From positions 48,103,843-48,167,842 of the forward strand of contig OZ038384.1 of NCBI GenBank assembly GCA_964036045.1: a stretch of 64,000 nucleotides of DNA, read 5' to 3'. The translations under genes were made by a program, and so were the position numbers. Origin of the DNA: Eutreptiella sp. 'Long Island Sound 2002' (Eukaryota; Euglenozoa; Euglenophyceae; Eutreptiales; Eutreptiaceae). Positions 43,231 to 53,800 of the stretch are shown one piece after another. Under the pieces are notes generated by a model. The model searched no databases. It was not told where the DNA came from and was given only the letters and a program-made list of their open reading frames with translations. The stretch's first letter is position 1. Every line of letters begins with the position of its first letter.

Positions 43231-44600
43231 CTCAGCCTATTCCTGATCCATTTGAACTCAAACAAAACCCCAATTCAACCAAGCAGAGCATACACGAAGG
43301 ACAGTGACAGCCATCAGACTCTGATAGAGGGCCTGAGAGTGAAATGGTACGAAATAACCCCGAGTTAAGTACATAATCCCGCAATAAATCACAGAATTGA
43401 GGTCATTTCACTGTCAATTGACCACATTCAGGTAATGTCAGATCATGGTAGTGTTGCACACAATCCATGTAAATCCATCAAACTTATAACCAGTTGAATC
43501 AGCGTGCGCAGCATGTGTCATCGGTCATTCATGAGATGACTGGGGGCAATGGGGGGGATCATGCATGATATAATGATGGATCATCCATCAGCATGTGAAA
43601 ATCAGATGCCGGTCAAGAATGGCAAAATGACATGAACATAATTAAATATCGACCCCACCCTTGGTATTTCTGAAGACAACGATACAGGTCATTTTCTGAT
43701 CTGAGACTGTGGCATGATGGCCAATGTCCAGATCATCAGTCCTCAAGAATGTGATGATGCATGATGGATGAATCGATGAACATGGTCGATCATTACCAAT
43801 GATGGACGGATGATGGGCAACCAACACTGAGACCTAAATGAGCGAAATGTCTGACATCCGAGTGATGATGACCATGTTGCATGATCATGATGAGATGATC
43901 ATGCAAGATGGAGATGGGGATCATCATTTGTAATGTACAGAAATCATGATGGATTATGTTGAGATCGTCGCGGATGAACCCAGATCTGCCACATCCCCCT
44001 TCCAGAACTCGTTCACAACGACTCATCAACGCTGGGCCAGGTCAAGAGCAGCGGTGCACCACAAGTGAAGGAGGTTGCTTGCAAGATGAGGAAGGATCTG
44101 GAGCAATGTGAGGGCAGGACGAGATCCGTCAGCACATCCGTGGGACAATGGAGGCGTACTGTGGTGTTGCTTTGTGCTTGGTCCAGTGGGCTACCACATG
44201 TGTCTGCGTTTCGTGTCCACAGGTTCCAGTCCGGAAGAATCCAAAGCAAGCACGCAAGGATGGCGGGCGATGGAGCACTGGAAGCGGAAGTACTGGGCCG
44301 TGACCATGTCAGCCACATAAGAAGAGGCGCTGAAGGCAGGTTTTCCCGTGCCATCTCCTCCAATCTGTACAGATTTGAGACAGAATTTCACAATATTCGA
44401 CAGAAAGTGAAGGTTCATATATGAATGAGGGACCAATCAGTGCAAAAGAGGTCTCTGGGGCTGGCTTAGACCTCTTGACGGAGTTGGCCCTGTCAGGGTT
44501 CAGATCTAGACACTTGGGCCTGTGCGAGGAGTGCCATCACCGCTTGACTAGGACTGAGACGAGGTCAATTCAGGGTCATCCATCCTTGATCCGTCATGAT
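43231..44600. other. Noncoding stretch with a GATC/ATGATC-rich part
   Basis: No gene seen. 43540-43990 is crowded with gatc, catgatg and gatgatc words, several in palindromes such as gatcatgatgagatgatc. It lies between the 5' side of C and the 3' side of D and may hold LTR remnants of either. Confidence 0.4.
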
Positions 44601-44615
44601 CTGGTCCTAATCTCC

Positions 44616-45575
44616 TCATGATGCAAGCATATGCTTGGTAATCTTTGGCAGGAGGCCATGGGATCTGCAGTAGTTCCTCCAGGATTTGTTGTAGACCGTG
44701 AGGAAGCTCTCTGCTGGTTCCCATTCGTCGTACTTGGGATGATTGAAGGGCTTTTCCCACCGAACCAGGAACTCAATGTCGTCTGGATCGCATGAGCCAG
44801 GCTTGGGGCGATGCGGAAGGATCCGATCGACGAGGTAGTCGTCTTCCTGGGCGTCACCCTCAGCCAACAGCTTCTCATGGGTGTAACTCAGGTCAATATG
44901 GGCGCCAGTGAGGTCCGTCAGTCGATGCTTGAGCTGAGAGCTGTGAGCGCCCTTGACTGGGTCTCTGGTGGTAGAGATGTTGCCGGTGTTGAGCCCACTT
45001 TGATCTCCACCACTGCCGGTGTCCACCAGGATTTGAACCTGTGGATTCCCACGGGGCGGGGGTGCAGTAGCCAAACGGCATCTCCGTTTTTGTAGACGTT
45101 GCCAGGCTCTGTGTAATCCCTGTGGTCATCAGCGGCAGTTTGCTCTCGTTGGAGGGAGTCTGAGATGAAGCGATGAAGCTCCTTCAGCTTGGAGACGAAG
45201 TCGCCAGCATCAAGGGCCATTCCTGGCTGGTGCCAGGGGATTGGGGTGCTGGTCAAATCCCTGCAGAAAACAGCAACATGGGGGCTTACACCAGTGGGGC
45301 CAGGGAGCTCATGGTAGGCCTGAAGAGCCAGAAAGAGTCCCTCGTACCAACTCACCTTATTCTTTCGATGAAGCTTCGCAAGCCTGTCGAACAATTGCCT
45401 GCCGGTGTTCTCCGCTCGTCCATTGCTCGTTGACAGGTAGGCCACGGATTCTGCCTTGTGTACCCCGTGTAAATTGCAGAATGTCTTGACCCAGGAGCCC
45501 ACAAAGGTCCTGCCTTTGTCGGGGATTAGTTCACGGGGGGTTCGAATACTGTGAACCAGTTGAGCAGCACCTCAC
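44616..45575 (-). pseudogene. Integrase C-terminal part and chromodomain of gypsy element D
   Basis: 45575-44918 carries RTPRELIPDKGRTFVGSW (second Asp region) and LSTSNGRAENTGRQLF (catalytic Glu), followed by EGLFLALQAYHE. An overlapping frame (45074-44616) has a chromodomain: DDYLVDRILPHRPKPGS, IEFLVRWEKPF and KYDEWEPAESF. The sequence is clearly unlike the A/B/C family, so this is a separate chromodomain lineage. It is truncated upstream near 45600, and a frameshift separates the two parts. Confidence 0.75.
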
Positions 45576-46150
45576 ATAGAACGAAGGGGCGGCACGCGCT
45601 GCCATCTGGTGAGTAGTTGGGTAAACTACGACGAAACATTTTTGTAAATCGCTGAAAGCATAAAAAACAGCTAGGCAAAAAAAGCGCGCAGAGAAACGCT
45701 TGAAAACAAAAAACAAAAACATTCGGCCTGAAAGAGGTGAATAGTTAACGCCGTAAGCACCGTAGCGAATGTAGGAGTAGAACGCTGTGCCCCTTGCCCT
45801 CTAACACGCCATACAGGTAAAGAAAAACGCTTCGCGAGCAGCGCGTAAAAACGGAAAATTGTTTTCTCTAAGACACCATGCCCTCTGTCTCGCACCCTCT
45901 GACTTTACTTACCTCACCATGTACCTCCCCCTCCTGTTACCGCCCCACTCTCGCCGTTTTTGCCCTCCGTCACGCTGGAGGCTGCAAAGCAAGCGCACCA
46001 AGGAGAACGACTCTATCAAAGCGACACAACAACAACTCCATGCAACTACAAGCACGAGTATAAGCCCGAGTACGTCAAGAACGACAGGTAACATTTAAGG
46101 TGCCAAGACATACATGGTTTTGCTGCTCGCGGGAGTCATGAGTTGAGGAT
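45576..46150. other. Noncoding stretch
   Basis: AT-rich followed by mixed sequence, with an A/T-only patch of cgcttgaaaac and ggtaaag words. No domain, no repeat family recognised. Frames are short. Confidence 0.4.
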
Positions 46151-46154
46151 ATTG

Positions 46155-48705
46155 TTATTTTATTTCAAAAAAAAGGGGGGGAGCATATTTTGAGGGGTTT
46201 TACAGCGGTTTTTAAAGGAAAAAGGAAAAAGCAAGCATAAACAGCCCCGCAAAGGACAACGCAGCACGACAGCACAGCACAACACAATAGCACAGCACCA
46301 CAGAACACAGCACAGGGCAACAGGGCACCACAGCAACCCACACTAACCAAAGGGAAGCAGGCCATGCTGCTAGACAGGGCCACCGGCACGTAAACACACC
46401 ACCAGAAGAAAGCCCCCGACAACCAGACCCAGCACCGCACCACAGAACACCACAGGAAGCACAACAACGCACAGCAACGCACCACAGCACCAGGCGCCGG
46501 AAACAGCGCAGACCACATGAACAGCACAACGAAAGCGCACCAGCACAACGCAGCACAGCACCGCACAGAGCGGAGAGGACAGGGGACGCACAGCACGACA
46601 CCCGAAGACAAACACAGCACAAAGCACAGCGGCGAACAACAGCAAGCAGGATCATACCACGACAAAATACACACAGCGCATGGAAACACCACAAAACACA
46701 GCCTCTGAAAGCACACAACCCCAGGGCGACGGGCAGCACAAGAGGGCAGGGGACAACAAGCAGCGGCACCAAACGAGCAAGACAAAACAACATAGCACAC
46801 AACAGCACAACGCCGGGGGAACAACGCGCAGCAACGCGGCACAGCACAGCACCCAGGGACGCCGCAAACCACGGCACAGGGCAACGCAGACCAAAACCAG
46901 ACAGCAAACCACAACGCGAACAAGACAGCCGGGCGAAACGACCAGAGACACGGCACAACACGCAGCAGCAACCGACAGCACAGCAAAACACACACGAAAA
47001 GCCGCGCCAAAGAACACTGCACAGCGCGAAGCAGCCCAAAACAACGCAAGGGCGGGCGATAACAAACAACAAACCAAGCGGGCCGCGGCGAAAACCGAGA
47101 AGGAAATACAAAAACCAGGAGGGGAGGTCGGGGGAAGGGGCCACACTGCGCCAACGCCCAGGACACCCGGGGCTTGAAACCACAGAAAGCAAGCGACAGT
47201 GGGGCGCAAAGGGGAAAAAAAAGCCCTGGGGGGGCAGGGCGGGGGAAGAGGGTCACACAGCGCCAAGGCCCAAGACATCAGGACCAGAAACAACAGAAAG
47301 CAGGAGACAGCGGGGGCGCAGAGGGAGGAAGGAAAAAAAAATCAGGGAGGGGAGGGTGGGAAAAGGGGCCACACAGCACCAGGCCCAGGACAGCCGGGGC
47401 TGGAAACCACGGAAAGCAAGAGACAGCGGGGAAAAAACAAACAAACACCAACAAACAAAACAACAAAGGCAAACACAAGGACAGGACAGGGGCAACCCCA
47501 GCCCGGAGAGGGTCGAGCAAAGCAGATCGACAAAGCGACCAAGAGAAAGGTGAGGCGCACCAAAACGCGCCCGGGAGGCCGGCCTGCCCGACCCAGCCAA
47601 GGAGACCACGCACACACACACACACGCACGGGACCCGGGCTCCGCGTACTCCGACCCGAAAGAGGCGGTGTCGGCGATCACACAAAAAAAGCCCCGGTGC
47701 ATCGGCCGAGTCCCCTGTCGAAAGAGGGGCGGTACGGGACGGGACGCGTCAGTGACCGGGTCCATACACACAAATTACCGCAGCGCACGCAGCGCGAAAC
47801 CGACGCCGGAGGGACCCGCCAGGAACAACCCAATTGCGGGCCTCGAACAGGTACAACGCGGAGCGAGCCCAGCGCCCCCGCTCCGCAGTGGCCAGCAGCA
47901 GGCACAAAGAGCCCTGTTGTCGGCCGGCCTCCACGTGCCCCGCGCAGCTGCCCAGTAAATCAGGGGGCGCAGGCCTCCGGGACGGGGAAAGGCACCACAG
48001 CGTTGGGAAAGTCCACCGTAGCACCGAGAGCGACCAGACCGGACGAGGCACGGCGCACCAACGCGGGGCCACGAGGCACCCCAGAGAGGATCGCCGCCGG
48101 CCACAACCAAGGCACACGGACCGGTGCCAAGCAAGAACAGCCACCGGGTGCCGCAAACCCGGGCAGCGCGCACATCCCGCCACGAAACGCGGCACAGAAA
48201 CAGGTGCGAGGCAACACCCAACCCACACACCACAAACTCCGGCCAGGAATGGCGGGGTACGGCGGGGGACAGGCAGAGGGTGCACATCGACATACACACC
48301 CCAACACCCGAGCCAAGAGTGGCGGGACGCAGCCGAAACCCGAATCAAAGCACACACACCCACACGGCACATGCCAGCCAGGATTGGCAGGGTACAAGCG
48401 GGGCGCACACACAAACACAGACACACCCCAACACCTCAGCCAGGAGTGGCAGGGTGCAGCCCAGACCCGAGCCCAAGCACACATACCCACACATGCATCC
48501 CAGCCAGTATTGGCAGGGTACAGGAGGAGCGCGCACACAAACACACACAGACCCGAACACCCCAGCCAGCAGTGGCGGGGCGCAGCCGAAAGCTGGGCCC
48601 AAGCACACACATGCACACCGCGCAACGCAGCCAGGAGTGGCGAGGTACAGGCGGAGCGCGCACACAAACACACACACACCCCAACACCCCAGTTATAAAA
48701 ATTGC
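46155..48705 (+). repeat. T-poor GC-rich composite repeat block
   Basis: Begins at an A8G7 tract. 46240-46990 is a low-complexity run of gcacagcac/aacgcagc words. 47141-47480 has three units of ~112-116 bp (ccacac(t/a)gcgcca, gaaaccac(a/g)gaaagc). 47500-48230 is unique. 48230-48700 is an array of alternating ~62- and ~64-bp units (cagccagga(g/t)tggcagggt at 48375, 48437, 48501, 48563 and 48628), a ~126-bp dimer. The plus strand is almost free of T runs, as in the other arrays. The 499-residue frame through it is not convincing as a gene. By composition it may be another retroposon 5' region; no tail or target duplication was found. Confidence 0.6.
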
Positions 48706-50656
48706 AGGTACCGTGTTTAGGGCACTCTGGTTACATCTGCGATGCTGTCTTCTAATTCTTGTCTCTAGATAATGCCGGTGGTCTGTTATTGTTTGGATGG
48801 CTGGCCTGTCACCGTCGCCATCGCTGACGTCTCAGTTCTTCAAGAGACATTTCATGCTGATGGGACTTTGTGGATTTATTGTCGTGATTTATAAATTTCC
48901 GAATGTCCTTTTATCAATTGAATTGTCTGGTGCCTGAATGTGGATTTTCAAGGCGGTATTTCAGTGCTGTGCGTATCTCATTCATGTACATTCATTCAAT
49001 GCGCATTATTAGCCATGTTCCGCGTCATGTGTGGCGAGTTTGGTGATTGGTTAAGCATACGAGTGGAATGGTTTGGTAGAAGCATGCATTCTTTCAGTCA
49101 TGCATGTTCTCCACACTTGCATACAAATAGTATATGCATAATATTGGTGTTGATCTATCCCAATTGTTATATGTTCCCCTTTTTTGCATCCCTTATCTCT
49201 TTAGAAGCATGTAAGCGGAGGTGAGCCTCGCCCATGCATGGGGCGACACAATTGATACGAGGCACGGGGGCCTCTTGGTGTGGATATGGATGACTTGAGG
49301 TTCAACCAGGTACGGCATAGACAATAGAGATGCACTAATGCCGGACGGAGGAGTGCATTGCCTCAATGTGGCATTGTTGCTCTTGATTGTTGCTCCGTTT
49401 TGTTTGTTGTTTGCTTGATCTTTTGTTATAACATTTTCAAGAGAAGCTTTTTTTGCTCGTGTGCTACCAAACCCACTCCCAAAATATACGAATACATGTT
49501 AACATACACACACATTATACGTGCAAGGAACACACTCGTTTTGACACTGTTTTTCCATTTTTGGGAATATGCCAATTTAGCAAGTTGTGAGCAAGTTACA
49601 AAAGGAGTTGTCTACCTTTTTATCTTTCTGGTAGCAGAGGCTTGCCAAATCTTTGGTTTGCCCATTTTTGAAATTTTGATTTATCAAATCCGAAACTTTG
49701 GTGTTTCTTGTGCCGACTTCTATCATTACCAAAACGCTCTGTTGTGAGTTTGGGATCTTTGGTTCAGTTTTGGTTGCATTATTAGTTTTGTTTCTTGCAC
49801 AACGCCTTCGTGTTTGGCGAGTGTAGCGCTTCCTGTTGGGCGCGTGACAAGTCCCAAGATGTGCTTGCGCTCAGGCACAAGAAACAACCCAGACCCCGCT
49901 GTTGGCTTTGAGATGATCGAGAGTCTGTAAGGACTGGTGGTATCACCCGCACACCTTGCAGACTAATCCCGAGGTTCCCAAACCTCCTTGTTTCTTGTTG
50001 GTTTTTAGTTTCCCCCCTAGGGGAGAAACATTTGGGATCTTTTGCCTAACGTTCCATTTTTGAGTTGGTTTTGTCTTGTTTATTTGTGCTTGCTTGTTTG
50101 TTAGTTTTAAAGTTCCCTTCCCCTCACAGGTCCCAAGGAGAAGCGTATGCTCGTGTTTGCGTCGTCTGGGCGTTAAAGTAGGGTTGTCCTAGACGCTTAG
50201 GCAAGTATTGCGTCGTGCCGTCGTCACACATTAGCGAACGCCCGGCAAGGCGGGAGGACTAGGACACGTTAAGGTAGTGGGGAAAGAAACAGGTATGTTG
50301 CATGTCACGCCGCGCGCGCGGAACGGGCAACGAGCAAAGGTAGCGGCCAAAGGGGTGTGGAGACAAGACAAGAGCAAGTGGGACAATAAACCTACGCACA
50401 CACCGGTCGCACACGCATGTCGCATGACGTACCAGCCAGCTCGAGGTGCCGTGTCGCGACAAAACCGCCGCAGCCGCACGCCCGGTTACGCCCTTTCCTC
50501 TCTCTACGCAGGTTCAAAGGAGGAAGCCCGGGCCAACAAGGAAAAAGACAGAGACACACAACAAAGCGGAGGCAGGGAAAAAGTGCATGTCAGGGAGAAG
50601 GGTAGAGGAAAGGGTAAAGAGCAACGAAGCCGCGAAAGGAACAAGGGGTAGCCAGC
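48706..50656. other. AT-rich stretch without recognised gene
   Basis: Mixed-composition DNA with several polypyrimidine-AG sites (for example near 48770 and 50510). A short imperfect inverted repeat gtctgtaagg/ccttgcagac lies at 49924-49964. No protein domain seen. 50270-50650 becomes GC-rich and may be the start of LINE F's leader or a host promoter region. Confidence 0.4.
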
Positions 50657-50825
50657 GGACGAGCAAGGGGCGCGCACAGGGGAGGGGACACGGCGGGCAC
50701 ACGGCGAGCACAACACCGCACCGAGACACCGCAGAGGGGAGCACCGGAGGACCAAGGGAAGAGCGGCACCACGCACCACGACACGCACGGCACAGACACC
50801 AAACACACCGCACACACCCAACAAA
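50657..50825 (+). promoter_or_regulatory. LINE F leader upstream of the array
   Basis: acgagcaaggggcgcgcac at the start resembles acgagcaagggacgcgcg at window position 1, and similarity continues through gcaccacgcaccacgac and caccgcacacaccc up to the first monomer. A conserved leader before variable arrays suggests that it marks the transcription start side of the element. Confidence 0.5.
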
Positions 50826-53800
50826 CCCCGGCAACCCGCCCAGCAGTGGGCGGGCAGTCGGGAGAGGGACAGCGCCTGACCCCAGGCGCCCCTCACAGTG
50901 GTGGAAGGCACCCCCCCCGGGGACGCCCTTCCGCCACCCCCACAGCGAGCAACACCGGCCCGCAAGGGCGCACACTGTGAGGCCGGTGCTGGGTCCACAC
51001 GCCCGCATCGACCGCACCCGGGACACACGGGTCGCGGAACCCTGGCTGCCCGCTCCAGAGGACGGGCGGTCGGGGGAGGGACAGCGCCTGACTCCAGGCG
51101 CCCCTCACAACGGTGGAAGGCACCCCCCCCGGGGACGCCCTTCCGCCACCCCCACAGCGAGCAACGCCGGCCCGCAAGGGCGCACGCTGTGGGGCCGGTG
51201 CTGGGTCCACACGCCCGCATCGACCGCACCCGGGACACACGGGTCGCGGAACCCTTGCTGCCCGCTCCAGAGGACGGGCGGTTGGGGGAGGGACAGCGCC
51301 TGACACCAGGCGCCCCTCACAACCCTGGAAGGCACCCCCCCCGGGTACGCCCTTCCGCCACCCCCACAGCGAGCAACGCCGGCCCGCAAGGGCGCACGCT
51401 GTGGGGCCGGTGCTGGATCCACAAGCCCGCATCGACCGCACCCGGGACACACGGGTCGCGGAACCCTGGCTGCCCGCTCCAGAGGACGGGCAGCCGGGGG
51501 AGGGACGGCGCCTGACACCAGGCGCCCCTCACAACGGTGGGAGGCACCCCCCCCGGGGACGTCCTTCCGCCACCCCCACAGGCGAGCAACGCCGGCCCGC
51601 AAGGGCGCACGCTGGGGGGCCGGTGCTGGGTTCACACGCCCGCATTGACCGCACCCGGGACACACGGGTCGCGGAACCCTTGCTGTCCGCTCCAAAGGAC
51701 GGACGACCGGGGGAGGGACAGCGCCTGACACAAGGCACCCCTCACAACGGTGGAAGGCACCCCCGCCGGAGACGCCCTTCCGCAACCCCCACAGCGAGCA
51801 ACGCCGGCCCGCAAGGGCGCACGCTGTGGAGCCGGTGCTGGGTCCACACGCCCGCATCGACCGCACCCGGGACACACGGGTCGCGGAACCCTGGCTGCCG
51901 GCTCCAGAGGACGGGCGGCGGGGGGAGGGACAGCGCTTGACACCAGGCGCCCCTCACAACGGTGGAAGGCACCCCCCCGGGGACGCCTCTCCGCCACCCC
52001 CACAGCGAGCAACGCCGGCCCGCAAGGGCGCACGCTGTGGGGCCGCTGCTGGGTCCACACGCCCGCATCGACCGCACCCGGGACACACGGGTCGCGGAAC
52101 CCTGGCTGCCCGCTCGGGAGGACGGGCGGCCGGGGGAGGGACAGCGCCTGACACCAGGCGCCCCTCACAATGGTGGAAGGCACCCCCCCCGGGGACGCCC
52201 TTCCGCCACCCCCACAGCGAGCAACGCCGGCCCGCAAGGGCGCACGCTGGGGGGCCGATGCTGGGTTCACAGGCCCGTATCGACCGCACCCGGGACACAC
52301 GGGTCGCGGGACCCTGGCTGCCCGCTCCAGAGGACGGGCGGCCGGGGGAGGGACAGCGCCTGACACCGGGCGCCCCTCACAACGGTGGAAAGCACCCCCC
52401 CCGGGGACGCCCTTCCGCCACCCTCACAGCGAGCAACGCCAGCCCGTAAGGGCGCACGCTGTGAGACCGGTGCTGGGTCCCCACGCCCTGCACCGACCGC
52501 ACCCGGGACACACGGGACGCGGAACCCTGGCTGCCCGCTCCAGAGGACGGGCGGTCGGGGGAGGGACAGCGCCTGACACCAGGCGCCCCTCACAACGGTG
52601 GAAGGCACCCCCCCCGGGGACGCCCTTCCGCCACGCCCACAGCGAGCAAAGCCGGCCCGCAAGGGCGCACGCTGTGGGGCCGGTGCTGGGTCCACACGCC
52701 CGCATCGACCGCACCCGGGACACACGGGTCGCGGAACCCTGGCTGCCCGCTCCAGAGGACGGGCGGTTGGGGGAGGGACAGCGCCTGAGACCAGGCGCCC
52801 CTCACAACGGTGGAAGGCACCCCCCCCGGGGACGCCCTTCCGCCACCCCCACAGCGAGCAACGCTGGCCCGCAAGGGCGCACGCTGTGGGGCCGGTGCTG
52901 GATCCACACGCCCGCATCGACCGCACCCGGGACACACGGGTCGCGGAACCCTTGCTGCCCGCTCCAGAGGACGGGCGGCCGGGGGAGGGACGGCGCCTGA
53001 CACCAGGCGCCCCTCACAACGGTGGAAGGCACCCCCCCCGGGGACGCCCTTCCGCCACCCCCACAGTGAGCAACGCCGGCCCGCAAGGGCGCACGCTGGG
53101 GGGCCGGTGCTGGGTTCACACGCCCGCATCGACCGCACCGGGACACACGGGTCGCGGAACCCTTGCTGCCCGCTCCAGAGGACGGGCGACCGGGGGAGTG
53201 ACAGCGCATGACACCAGGCGCCCCTCACAACGGTGGAAGGCACCCCCCCCGGAGACGGCCCTCCGCAACCCCCACAGCGAGCAACGCCGGCCCGCAAGGG
53301 CGCACGCTGTGGGGCCGGTGCTGGGTCCACACGCCCGCATCGACCGCACCCGGGACACACGGGTCGCGGAACCCTAGCTGCCCGCTCCAGAGGACGGGCG
53401 GCCGGGGGAGGGACAGCGCCTGACACCAGGCGCCCCTCACAACGGTGGAAGGCACCCCCCCGGGGACGCCCTTCCGCCACCCCCACAGCGAGCAACGCCG
53501 GCCCGCAAGGGCGCACGCTGTGGGGCCGGTGCTGGGTCCACACGCCCGCATCGACCGCACCCGGGACACACGGGTGGCGGAACCCTGGCTGCCCGCTCCA
53601 GAGGACCGGCGGCCGGGGGAGGGACAGCGCCTGACACCAGGCGCCCCTCGCAATGGTGGAAGGCACCCCCCCCGGGGACGCCCTTCCGCCACCCCCACAG
53701 CGAGCAACGCCGGCCCGCAAGGGCGCACGCTGGGGGGCCGATGCTGGGTTCACACGCCCGTATCGACCGCACCCGGGACACACGGGTCGCGGGACCCTGG

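Noticed and set aside
47199-48698. 499-residue frame in the 46-48.7 kb block as a protein gene
   Set aside because: Runs through low-complexity and tandem-repeat DNA with no domain; overlapping open frames exist on both strands.
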